Shown in pieces: positions 46,255 through 57,732 of a DNA stretch of 64,000 nucleotides. Below the pieces are notes generated by a model. It ran no database searches, had not been told where the DNA came from, and saw only the letters and a list, made by a program, of their open reading frames with translations. The DNA lies in the NCBI GenBank assembly GCA_015345905.1, contig JADDTR010000006.1, positions 248,001 through 312,000 of the forward strand, read 5' to 3'. The first letter of the stretch is position 1. Every line of letters begins with the position of its first letter. This stretch comes from Aotearoamyces nothofagi. Its lineage: Eukaryota > Ascomycota > Leotiomycetes > Leotiales > Tympanidaceae. A program made the translations under genes and the position numbers.

Positions 46255-46791
46255 TCATTTCCCAGCTTTGCCACCATGAGCCTTCTCCAACTTCCTAAGC
46301 CTTTCTCTTTCCTTCTTCTCCCTCTTCCTCGCCTCTTTATCCAACTTTGTCTCTTTAGCTGGTACATCCACCTCGAGGGCCACGGTCTCCTCTCCCTCTT
46401 GCCCAACGCCCGTCTGTCGTGGACCAACCTCACCATTCTCAATACTCTGCTCCCTCTGGTACTCATCCAAGTCCTGCCACCCCTCTGCCTCAGTCTCCTG
46501 CGGCACGACCTCTATCGGCTCACCAGCAGTGAACGGATCCGACTCGCCAAGCTCTAAAGTTGGCGCAAGCCATTCTCCACGCAGGCCAGCTTCGACTCGC
46601 TTGAGATTATGAATTACGAGATTGGATGCTGCGTCACCCCGTCCGACAGGGCCAGTAGACTGTAGAGTTGCATTTGGTAGAAGGTAGGCATTCGTTGCTG
46701 TAGCTTCAAGGTATTCTTGCAAATCTTTGAGCGCCTCCGTTGTGGAGACGGGGACCGATTCCAGGGACTTATGGGGCGGGAATGCTGACAT
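46255..46791 (-). CDS. possible RNA polymerase I subunit A14 (Rpa14/Ker1-like)
   Basis: Single exon, 178 aa. The N-terminal half has STTEALKDLQEYLEATA, then after a short loop SNLVIHNLKRVEAGLRGEWL. This layout (an (E/D)xLxxFLE-type helix, a variable loop, then an LKRxxxxLxG helix) resembles yeast Rpa14 and S. pombe Ker1, small Rpb4-like subunits specific to RNA polymerase I. The C-terminal half is acidic and ends in a Lys/Arg/Glu helix (KLDKEARKREKKERERLRK). The family is poorly conserved, so the call is tentative. It converges closely with STE24 (83 bp) and diverges from bL34m. Confidence 0.4.
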   Translation of the reverse strand: MSAFPPHKSLESVPVSTTEALKDLQEYLEATATNAYLLPNATLQSTGPVGRGDAASNLVIHNLKRVEAGLRGEWLAPTLELGESDPFTAGEPIEVVPQETEAEGWQDLDEYQREQSIENGEVGPRQTGVGQEGEETVALEVDVPAKETKLDKEARKREKKERERLRKLEKAHGGKAGK

Positions 46792-47021
46792 TATGATATT
46801 ATGCGACTGATGCCCCCAAAACGTATTCGAGAAATGTAGAGGTTGTGATGAGTGGAGCGCTGGCTAGAAGTAGTGAACTCGGATTCGATATCCAAAAATT
46901 ATTTCGATGCGGAAAGACTTCCGCTAGCGTCGTCTTGAGTTTTGGCGACGAGGACCTCGGACAGCCACGAAAGTTGCCCAGAACTGCCACTGAGAGGAGG
47001 AATACTGGCTAGCCACAAACA

Positions 47022-47500
47022 ATGCTGTGTTTACGCTGCTCCCGAGGCTTCACTGCTGTGGCGAAGCCGTCAATTGTTTCTCGCGCGGTCACTAAGACAG
47101 CTACAAGCTCATCAAAAAGGTATATATCTACATCTCCTCCCCTCTCCCGTTTGGGCATTAATTGACATCGCCCTCTAGGACGTTCACCTCATTGACCCCC
47201 CTCCGGCCGACCCTCTTCCCATCATCTACCGCCTTCCGCCCAACACTTTCTATTTCCATGCCCACATCGGCCACCGGCGAGACAGCCTCAGCAGCCGCCA
47301 CGCTCGACCTCCTCCCAAAGATCTCCGCACACCCAGCCCTAGGCAGCACACAAGTCCGCTGTGGACCCCGGGACACGTTCAGTCCGAGCCATTTTGTGCG
47401 AAAGAGGCGGCATGGGTTCTTGAGCAGGGCGAAGACGAGGAAAGGACGCATGACGCTGCAAAGGAGGAGGACGAAGAAGAGGAGTACATTGAGTCATTAA
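47022..47500 (+). CDS. MRPL34: mitochondrial large ribosomal subunit protein bL34m
   Basis: Short basic protein of the mitochondrial large subunit. Exons are 47022-47119 and 47179-47500, 139 aa. The C-terminus SHFVRKRRHGFLSRAKTRKG and MTLQRRRTKKRSTLSH is the bL34 signature (RKRRHGFxxR ... RR). The first ~90 residues are a Ser/Thr/Arg-rich presequence (MLCLRCSRGFTAVAK). The intron uses GTATAT and CTCTAG. About 230 bp separate it from the divergent gene at 46791, implying a shared promoter. Confidence 0.92.
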
Positions 47501-48366
47501 GTTCGGATACGACGGGTGGAATGTATGAATGAATAGGTGTATATTAGATGGGGAGCTGCTATAGTTACTGGCAGGTCAGAATTGTCGAAATTGATGTCTG
47601 ATTGATCACCAAGAGGTTCATGTGAGCGACTGTTATTGCTTCCTGACTATATAAGAAAGCTCGAACCTCCGTGCAAACGGCTTGGCAGTGGAAGTAAAGA
47701 AAAGGAATAGCTAGGATGCATTCATTAATTTTGAAATCTCAATCTAAGTTTAAGTTCGGCCTGCAATTCCCTTTGTCGACTCTGCCAGCCGTTGAAGTCC
47801 TTTTTAGCTGAATATAAAAATGAAGCTCAAAGGGACGGAAGCAAAGAAACCTTAATAATAGCGAAACATCTAATTTGCATCTATCTCATAGAGTATATGT
47901 TGTATAGAAGCTATCGAAGGCCGTTTCGGATATCTTTTAAATCGGCCTCAAGCAACACAACGTCGGTTGAGTTTACAAACAGCACCGGATTTTAACAGTT
48001 GTACAAATGAGAGGGTGGGTTTCGGTTGAGATTTACTTGTAGTATATACGAACATTGCTAACCTATCGTAAGCCTTTAGGTATTAATCTTATTACATTTA
48101 TTTAAATACATAGCCTGCAATGATAAGCTTCAATCTTTAGTTCTTTACCAGCAAGCTAGATCTAATAGCCTCACATCTCCAGTCACTAGTAGGCCAAGCT
48201 CGAAAGACTAGATATCAAAAACAACAGTGATGAATTATATGTACTTTCTATGATAACTAATAAAGGACTTTTAAGGAAACGTAGCAAACTGCTACCCAAG
48301 ATAAATGAAGGAGATCACTATCGGTCTATCATATATACCCCCAACCCATGTCTCGGAACATGTATC
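47501..48366. other. convergent AT-rich gap, bL34m / SPE1
   Basis: 866 bp, AT-rich. No supportable gene or RNA. Confidence 0.55.
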
Positions 48367-49766
48367 TTACTGCATTCCAAGAAGAGCCCTCGCACCAGGC
48401 TCGCTAGAAACATAGATGACATCGTGTGCATCTGTAAAGCCATTGAACCGAGTTGCAGAGCACTTAGTATAAGCACCCATGTCTTCAAAGTATAGCCAGT
48501 CACCCACATCCAATGTTTGATTGAAACGAATGCTGTCGCTGATACGATCAATACCATCGCAAGTTGGCCCCCAGATTGAATACTCGACACCATCAGCAGA
48601 CTCCGAAGCTAAAATATTGTTATAGAGTGAGCGATTGCCAGTGCGTAGGACCTGAGCGATGGGGTTTTGGTGATCAAAAATAATGCTGGAAAAGTTTCCA
48701 TAGAGCCCATCGTTGAGATAGATCATGTAGCTTTTCTCAAAACTATCTGGATCCTGGATTGTGCGACGAGCAATGACGTTGCAGGCCAAAGTGAATGCAG
48801 ACGAGACGTAATAACGGCCTGGTTCTCCAATTATGTTTATACTTGATGGCATGTATTGGTCTAATGCATCGCTTAGGACAGCAGCCATGTCTTCGAATGT
48901 CTCGCTGCAGAATCCCCCACCAACATCAAGAGTGTGAAGGTGGTATCCGTGAGCGGCGGCCTGCTCAAAGACGATATGTGCATCTTGAACAGCCTTCAAA
49001 AATGCCAGCGGGTCGGAGGCCCCGGATCCAACATGGAAGCTAACCCCAACAACATTCAGTTCAAGTTGCTTGGCTAGGGCTAGAAGTTCATCTGTCGAGT
49101 CAAGAGAAGCCCCAAACTTCAAGCTGAGTCGGCATAAGCTGGATGAATCGTCCGTCAGGATGCGCAAGAATAGCTCGGCATCTGGGAAGAGCTTCTTAAC
49201 CTTATAAAGTTCGTCGGCGTTGTCGAAAGTCATCTGCTTGACACTTTTATCGGCTGCGTATCGAATATATGAGTTTGTCTTGCATGGCTGAGCATAAATG
49301 ATACGCGCTGGATCGATATCCATCTTGAGGACTTGCTCGATCTCCGACTTAGAAGCACAGTCGAATCCGGTGCCTAGTTCAGCCAACAAACGGATGACCT
49401 GCGGATCTGGGTTGCACTTGACCGCTAGAAGCTAGTTATTATTTTGCAAAACACATCATAGATAATCAGTTATAAGAACGTACCATAGAAAGGTTTGACC
49501 CTTGGCAGATTCAATTTCCATCTCATGTGCTGCCGGTAGACCTCCCCGAGATCAGCAACAAAGAATGCATCCTCGTCCCCTGCATCGCATTTTTCGTGAT
49601 CAATGCCTTCTACCCTCTGCTTGAGAGCGTTTCCGATCAATCCCTTCGGAGTATCGACGCCATTGTTGTTGCACTTTAAGTACAAATGCTTGTCAAGAAA
49701 TGTATTATGACTCGAAAAACTGTAGTTGGTTTCAATGGTAGTCGTAGTGGTGGCTGCTGGTGCCAT
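48367..49766 (-). CDS. SPE1: ornithine decarboxylase
   Basis: PLP enzyme making putrescine from ornithine, the first and controlled step of polyamine synthesis. Exons are 49766-49484 and 49424-48367, 446 aa. The PLP lysine is K97 in AVKCNPDP, formed across the intron. FHVGSG, DVGGGF and GEPGRYYV bind the cofactor phosphate and ring. The active-site cysteine is C383 in WGPTCDGID. The fold is the usual alanine-racemase-like barrel followed by a beta domain. A long upstream region (see next entry) may hold a leader with its own intron, a common place for polyamine control. Decay by antizyme is known for the family and not visible here. Confidence 0.96.
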
Positions 49767-51614
49767 AACCCCGTAAAGGTCGAGGTGTTAATTTTGTTTC
49801 TGGAACTATTGTCAGTCACTGGGGAAGTCTCTTGTTTGGGAGTTAAAAGAGCCTTACTTATTGATACTCCGAAGGGGTATTAGGGAGGTCTATAGCGATC
49901 CGATCCGGCACTCACTTCTCGTGGTCTGGCGGCTGCTTCCTCGATTGGAGGAAACGCCTTGCAAGTCCTGCTATGCGGCAGCTGAGGAATTTCGGACGGA
50001 ATGGGAGTGTTGTAAGACAGGTCGAAAAGAAAAAGCTCAAGTTCCTTAGTTGCCTGCTGCAAACGGGGGCGGTAAGATGTTGATGATGTGGTGGTTAGGG
50101 CGTTCGGAGAAATCTTGATCAGAGACGAGGTTCACGGCTAATGGAGCCGTATTGAAGGGAGCCTTTGAAAAGACCAAAGGCAGTCGTATAGCTTAATCTG
50201 GTTCTAGGTGATAAAGGATATCTAAATTCTCGGCGTCAGCATTTTGCCATAAATCCCTCAGCCACGAGACTGCGAACCTGCAGGAGCAAAGGACAGAAGG
50301 ACAGAAGGACAGATGAGAATTTTGCCGCCTCAGCTTACACGTACCGGTTGTGGCAGATAAGTCGTCAGAGTTCTGACGATGAGAGTGTGGGTGTGGGTTC
50401 ACAGAACAGCTCTTGGGAAGCTATTCGAAGTGGCAGAAGCGAGTTGTTCAGTGTTGTTGAAGGAAGGTGGGTTGCGTTGGTCGAGCGAATTTTCTCCAGG
50501 TTGACTGGCCGGGGTTGGTGACCGGCGTTCGCGACCTTGGCAGCCGGCCGCGGGGCCATTTCTTACAAGCGAGATTTTGTCAGATACTTTGCGATGGGCG
50601 GTGTAGCCGACGTGGCAGACCCCCGACTCCCGACTCAATGATAATAAGAAAAATCCATAATCAGGCATGCAAAATGGATTCTCTAGCCTGATGCTCTAGT
50701 TGAGGGCCATGGAATATGGCGATATCAAATATTGCCCGTTCTGGTGGCAAGAGTTGCTCAATTCCACCAGATTCCGCTTAAGAGCGCCAGCATCAGCTAT
50801 CTCAAGTGACCTCGTTGCCCCTGGTGTGCCGGCCGGATCTCAGGGGTTGGGCTGCAAAGTCGATATTGGAAATACAATCAACCCAATTTGTCTATTTGCT
50901 ACTGTACAAGTTGTCGCAACATTCCGAGTTCCACTTCATTATAGCTTCTAGGGACGTTGCAATAGTGTTTAGTTTATGCTTTGATTCCGCAGCTAGTTAA
51001 CTATAGTCTGGAGCTCTTAATTACAGCCAACCAACCCCTCATGAGCGATTTCTTTTCGCGTAGCAGCTGGGCTTGATACTGTGGACAGCTAATTAAGCTG
51101 ATCTACCCTGTGATTTCTGCGTAGCCACAGGCCAAGTCGAATGTCCTCACAACTTTAGTCCATCTATCCATTCCTCCGGAAAGACAGGTCTGAAAAAGCG
51201 TGATCTCCCTCAGCAACACACACGCTAACCACCATCATATGGATGATACAGCGTAGGTTACTTCCAAGGAGATAAATCAATATTGCGCTAGCCCGAAGGC
51301 ATGACTTGTGATCTGCCAGCCATAGAGAATAAGACTGGAGACGTGGTGTATTCTGTTCTGTAGCGCGTGTTTGTTTCTTCCAACCCCCGAAGGACCCTTT
51401 ATCACAAATATTGGTCCACTCGATCACGGCAAAAGACCGCCTGGTGCGATTCGCACTTATGAAGGATTCGTATATCAATCCTGTCAGGGTCATCGTTAAA
51501 GTGTCCACCACGCTAAAATGCTTCATATATCCTCTATGCTACCTATGCCTCAAAGATGCCGCAAATGCAGAAGGGAGAGCGACAAGACAATTATACAATA
51601 TACATACATCACCA
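49767..51614. promoter_or_regulatory. SPE1 upstream region and CYM1 3' flank
   Basis: 1.85 kb. Next to SPE1 on the minus strand a GTGAGTG donor (about 49900) and a CTGACAATAG acceptor region (about 49810) suggest an intron in the 5' leader. A tandem ggacagaa (three copies) lies at about 50288-50311. I saw no supportable gene; open frames here lack ATG or coding character. Confidence 0.45.
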
Positions 51615-54600
51615 TTATGACCCCAGTGCTGCTTCCTTCACATCACCTTCATCCTGAATCGCGGGTTCCGGCTGAGACTCGGACTGCGCAACGTCCATAT
51701 CCTGGATTTGCCACGTAGGGTCAACCCACTGCCGCTTCTCGCCGAGGAATACTAATCTTCCTTCGTTCCTCTCCAGCCCTTCGACAATATACTTCTGCGC
51801 AACTTCCCGGACCTGTTGAGTTGTTACATCGAGTAGTTGTTCTCGTCTTGCCTGAACCATCTCGTCGGTCAAGCCGTACAAGAATCTGCTCATGCCTTCT
51901 TTGCTGACTGAGTCAGGCGCGTCGACCCCCTGAAAGACCGATAGCTTCGCCTCTTCTAGATCGCGGCTGCTCCACTGCTTCTCGACAGCCCATTGACCCG
52001 CGTTACGCATTATAGAAATTGTATTTTGAGGATTTGGGTCACGGTACGAGTAGAATCCAAAGATACCATCCATGCCACGGGCATAGGCGCCGCCGCCATA
52101 GGCGCCACCCTTTTCGCGGATCTCATGGTGAAGATGTTTGTGTGTGAGAAGCTGAGCGAGTACTTGGAGGGGAGCACCAGCAGGTGACGTGTATGAGGCG
52201 GTGGGAAGTGCCAGGGCTCCATAATACACCTGATATGGCAACGGGAAGAAAGTCTTTGCATTCCAAGAGAGCATAGAAGGTGGACTTATTCTCGTTGCCT
52301 TATTATTTTGGGGAAGGCTTGAAAGAAATTTTTGAAGAGCGGATTGATTCTCGGCTACACTCTCGCTGCCACATGTAAGAGCTGTGCGGAAAGTGCTGGA
52401 GCCTGAAAGTGCTAGCTGCTGAATGGATTTGAGTTTTTTGATAACGTCTGCAAGTCCTTCCGACTCTGGGCGCGAGGCTAGAGTTGTTATCAACTTCACC
52501 TGGGCTAGCCCATTGGTCTGTTGATTCAAGTGGCCGGAAAGTGTAATACCAGCTTCAGCGACACCCTGAGCATATCTGTGCCCAGAAGACGCGATGTTGT
52601 TGATGACCCCATCTGCCGATCCTTGCAGCAGTTGGTGAATGCGAAGCTCGGCTTCTGGGGTGTCAAAGTTTGTCTCGAGAATTAGCATCCGTAATATCCT
52701 GTACATGTCTGGAACGTTACGATCAAGAGCAGTGCCCGAAAAAACCATGCCTTCTGATGCCGACTGAAAGTCCACTGGTGATGAGGTAACATGGTAGCCT
52801 GCCGAGACCCCACCGGTTTTGAGCTTGATCAAATCTTCAAGCTGCTCCATAGTCATGTCCTTGGTACCCAGTCGCATTATTGAATCGCTAAAAAGAGGTA
52901 TTAAAGTTCTCAATTCGTCTGGAAGGTTTTCGAAAGTATTGATTGCTCGGAAGTAGGTAAGCCCATTCGTTGGTGCCTCCCTCCATTGTACTTTGACACC
53001 GTTAATATGCTCGTCCCTGACCTCTTTGATTTCTTTCCGGCGTGGTATGTCTGAAACATGAACAGTAGGGAGGCAGCTCAGATCTTGTGTGTTTGACTTT
53101 CCTTGCTCCTCAATAAGCTCCAACTCCTGCTTCTCGAGTTGAACGCGAGCAGTCGCTTCGCCACCAGCTTTCTTACTTAGCTCTTTGATCTTACGGCTGA
53201 GCCGCAATGCCTCTTCGGAGACAAGCTCCTCGCCGTACGTAGCAGACGGCTCCATGGTAAAGGTCAAGGTCTTGTCGTTGAGCAGATATTTCTCTAACAG
53301 TCCCTCTAGATACCCACCCTTTGAAAATTCAGTCTGGAAAGCAGAAACTGTGTCATTCCAAGCTAGGGTATCGAATGGATCGACGCCTTCAAACCATTTT
53401 GGTTTGATGCGTTGCATGAGATTCATTCCAAAATTGGCCGTCTTGTGCTTCAGGCTTATCTCTAGCTGATGGAGGTAGCCGTCGATTTTCCCCTTATCAA
53501 AACCAGAGCTCCGAACCTCTCCCAGAGTCCTATGAATGGCCTCCTTCACTTTTGGTACATCTGCCTGCTTTACTCCTGTCAAGCCGATCGAAAAGATTCC
53601 AACCTGCCCAGAACCATCATACCCAGCGTTTGGGCTCCATTCCGTGCCCAGACCGGCCTCAATGAGATTCTTGTATAATGGCGATCCGTATCCATCCATC
53701 AACAATGCTGACAATAAACCAAGAGAGAAAGTCTCTATGACATTTGTCGACTCGCCCATCAGCCATGAGGTTGAAGTTTTATACTGCATGTCTTTGTCAA
53801 CTAATGGATCTATCGGACCGGGAACAACCACATGCTTCGGACCACTAGCAAGGTTTATTGGCCTCCTTATCTCAATGTCACCATTTATTCGCTCGAAGAC
53901 ATCTAGCTGTGCGTTGACTTCTCGGAGGTGGTCTGTTAGCGGCATATCTCCGTAGGTGAAGACCTTCGCATTACTGGGGTGATAGTGCTCAGCATGGAAC
54001 TTCTTGAGCTGTTCGTACGTCAAGTCCGTTATTTTTTGAGGATCTCCTCCAGAGTTGTGTATGGCAGGAAATATGTGGTCCTGGAACCGTATATAATATA
54101 AATATCCAGCATCGGACATCTGACCTTTCATCTCGTTATACACGACACCCTTGAATACAAGTTTGCTTTGCTTCTTCTCTTCCTCATTGATAGTTTGTGG
54201 ATTCTCAGGACCTATGCGCCAGCCTTCTTGGGTAAAATCGCTCTGTTTAAGTAATGGGTGGAGGGTAGCATCGAGGTAAATCGACATAAGGTTCTTGAAG
54301 TCCTGCTCATTCGTCGTCGCAAATGGGTAGAACGTGTGATCTGAAGCAGTGAAAGCATTCATGAAATTTGATAGAGTTCTCGGGAGCATCTTGAAGAACG
54401 GATCACGAATGGGATATCTAGAGAAAAGCTCAGTATGGTGCTCTATAACAGAGCTATCGAAGATAATAACTACTTTTCACTCCCACATAGAGTTGTATGC
54501 TCCAATACATGAGGCACCCCAGTATCATCTGGCGGGTTCGTCTTAAATCCAATCGAAAAGACATTGTTCTTGTCCTCGCGGGCGACATGGAGATAGTCTG

Positions 54601-54778
54601 CCCCAGTCTTGTCGTGCTGTAGTTGTATGGCAGTTAACTCGAGCTCCGGAATATGCTTCGCACGCATTAAAGTAAAGCCATGGAGTTTGTCTCCAGGCTT
54701 TCCATACTGAGCAAGCTCAGTGACACTCTTTTTGAGAGCTCCGGAAGCATTTCGAAGCATCCTGGCGGTTGTCGGCAT
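51615..54778 (-). CDS. CYM1: CYM1, mitochondrial presequence protease (PreP)
   Basis: M16C zinc metallopeptidase that degrades cleaved targeting peptides in mitochondria. Exons are 54778-54474 and 54417-51615, 1035 aa, family-typical (yeast 989). The N-terminal presequence is basic ([12 protein letters not shown]; a second ATG at residue 7 could also start it). The inverted zinc motif HxxEH is HVLEH at residues 90-94, followed by TTLCGSEK at the intron and [21 protein letters not shown]. The distal zinc ligand lies in the GVVYNEMKG region. [14 protein letters not shown], and C-terminal [13 protein letters not shown] with RDPN, complete the two half-clam domains. Confidence 0.95.
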
Positions 54779-55286
54779 ATACCAAATATTACCCGCCAGA
54801 GAGGCAAAGAAGTGATGACACGATATGCAAGGCTCTGGAAATTATCATTCGGCTGCACTACTACACATCATTCTCGCTAGCACTTTGCATAAAGCCGCTA
54901 AATCTCGACGTCAACATTCTATATGCATACAATGCATATATGGAGACATAGGGGTCAATTACTTCGAAGGCGTTTCCCAAGAAGCTTATAATATCCCAAT
55001 AGATAGAATAAAAGAATTTTGAAGATATCTGTGCATCTTGAAAGATAGCCAGGCGCTGGGCACGGGCACGAGGCCAATTCGAGCACCGGTCTAACCGAGA
55101 AGACAGCCTTTACCAATTTCCTCATGGACATTATTGAAGGCTGCAACTCTGTCCGAAATACGATTATTCCGTACTCTTATTGCACCACTGCCCTACCTGA
55201 CAACGCCTTCACCTCTAGTTTAGCCGCTGGGCTCTCATCTCTTTGTATGCTGATGCTACCATTGAATAACAACTCCCCCCACCGGG
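54779..55286. promoter_or_regulatory. shared divergent promoter, CYM1 / taxilin
   Basis: About 500 bp with no recognised coding sequence. Confidence 0.5.
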
Positions 55287-57183
55287 ATGTCCACCGCAAA
55301 CCCCATCCAAACGTCAGCTCCGGCGAACTCTCGGACATCGTCGACTTTGAACGGTGGAGGTGGACACTCTCACAGCGATGCATCTCTTAGTAATGGACAC
55401 CACCCCCATCACCACAGCTACGAAAGTGGTGTAGTCTCGACGCAATCAGGAGTTTCGAAGAAAGCGAAGGCAAAGAAAGCTACCGACCCCAATGAAGCCT
55501 CAAAACTTATTGCTGCAAAAATATCACAGCTCGAGCTAGATGCAGCGGAAGGGAAGGATCAAGAGGCCGAAATCGGTTCGTATAGTTCTACTGGTTTTTA
55601 ATTTAGAGAGAGCTGCACGCCGTCGAAAGTGTCTTGCTGTGCAAAAGCTCAAGATGTCTTGGCTGCTACCGCAAGACCGCAGGTTGCTGAATACCTAGCT
55701 TGCTTTAATAGCATACTATGAACTCCGGGCATTGCTTTTTTTACCATGTATTACAACCCCATTACTAACTATTGCCTCAGAACGAGAAGTGAAGAAAGCA
55801 AGTCGCGAACTTAACAACCAAACCTCGAAACTTGATGACCTGCAGAAAATTGAAGCTCTCCAGAAACGATGCGCGGATTTATTTGCAGAAATGAAACGTC
55901 ATGAAAGGGACAACCTAAAGAACAAAAAACGCGGCGACCAGCTACAGAAAGAGAAAGACCACAGCAGGACCGAGCTAAGCAAGAACATCTCATTGCGGGA
56001 GAAGTTGGAAAAGCTTTGCAGGGAGCTTCAGAGGGAGAATAACCGTCTCAAGGTTGGTGGTTTTTATAACTATGCTGAAGAATCCCACTTCTATTGAATA
56101 GTGCTACCTGGCTTTGTTTTGCCAAGAAATACTAATGTTTCTCTATAGGGCGAAAATAAGACTCTCCAGGACGCTGAGAAACAAAACCATGAGAACTGGG
56201 ATGCAAAATATGAAGACATGCTGTGGCAGCTGCAGGACTACCAGGAAGAGAAAGATCACCCGCAAGCTCAAGTGGTCAATATTGAGGTTGACGAATTGTA
56301 AGATGAGAAATCACTCTTTCTTTTATATTGGTGCTGATTAGCCTACAGGTTTCGTCAACGCTTTAAGTCTCTCATAGATCAATACGAACTTCGCGAACTC
56401 CATTTTCATTCTCTCATGCGGACGAAAGAGCTAGAGGTTCAGTTTAATATGGCGAAATATGAGCGTGAACGAAAAATTGCCGAACAAGAAATGGCGAGGT
56501 CTAGAGCATTAAATGCGCAGGTCTTGACATTTTCGAAGACGGAAACGGAACTAAGAAGCCAGTTGAATATTTATGTCGACAAGTTTAAGCAGGTATGTGT
56601 CCACAGGTAGTTTTCTATATCCCAGTTCTGTTGAGACTTCATATATATATATATATTGACCCTTCTCAAGGTTGAAGATACTCTTAACAACAGCAATGAC
56701 CTTTTCTTAACATTCCGCAAAGAGATGGAAGAGATGTCAAAGAAAACAAAACGCTTAGAAAAAGAAAACATGACTTTAACACGTAAGCATGATCTTACGA
56801 ATCGCAATATCCTTGAAATGGCTGAAGAGCGCACAAAGACAAACCAAGAACTGGAAGCGTTTCGGAAGAAGAATGAGAAATTGACGAACATCATCAATCA
56901 AATGCAAAAACAGGGTAGGGGCCTAGCACAAGGAATGGCTGGAGTAGTAGAAGGAAGCATCGAGGGAGAGTATGTGGAAGGAGAAGGTGATCCAGAGGGA
57001 ACGGAAAGCGAGTACGAGTATGAAGACGAAGACGAAGAGGGAAGTGAGGAGGGTGAATATGATGAGGATACTGAGGAAGAAGTTCACGCTGAGGGACAGC
57101 AGCCATTCGGACCTGTCCCCCCTCCACCGCCTCCCCAGCAGGTACTCACAAATGGGCTGGCTGCTAACGGCACCAACCATTGA
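55287..57183 (+). CDS. taxilin-family coiled-coil protein
   Basis: Long coiled-coil protein. Metazoan taxilins bind syntaxins and act in vesicle traffic; the fungal role is little known. Exons are 55287-55575, 55781-56052, 56149-56297, 56349-56592 and 56671-57183, 488 aa. The disordered His/Ser-rich N-terminus gives way to a helix from SKLIAAKISQLELDA through LQKRCADLFAEMKRHE, LREKLEKLCRELQRENNRL, FRQRFKSLIDQYELRE (family core) and FLTFRKEMEEMSKKTKRL. The C-terminus is extremely acidic (YEYEDEDEEGSEEGEYDE) and ends with polyproline. The last intron contains an (AT)8 run at 56641-56656. Confidence 0.88.
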
Positions 57184-57732
57184 GACATATTCAGAGGCTT
57201 CTGGGAAAGCCGGGATAGCTGTAGCTTTGTTAGACATGCTAGATAGCGGGACTTGGAACAAGCATATTTAACTACCATTTGCACTTACTGCTTGATGCCC
57301 TGCTGAACACCGTGAACTTGCCCCGATACGTTTGACATATTTGTCCGCTAAATGATGATGTAGTATTGTAGTTATTAATCGACCAAATAGTCTTATTTAT
57401 ACTGAAACTAGCAATTAAATTGGTACATGTATTTCTCAATATTTACATTTATCATCAATTTAGAGATTGCAAAGAAAGCATCAAGGAACATCACTCGTTC
57501 AGCCTCGTCTCCAAGGCTGACTCTCTGATGTCTCATAATCACGTGTTCTTAGCTCAATCCAGACCAGGGTTATACCGATCGTCATTCCGACCTCAGCTCA
57601 ATCAATTTCGCGATGAACACGCCGCACTACTGTGCAGGGCCTCTTTCCCCGTCACGACAGTAAGGAACCCTGCCCTACAAATGCAATTACGCTGTCAATG
57701 CTATAAGTCGCCTTGCGCTTCGAAGACATATA
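57184..57732. other. gap between taxilin and the next plus-strand gene
   Basis: 549 bp: taxilin 3' end, then the presumed promoter of the gene at 57733. No separate feature. Confidence 0.55.
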
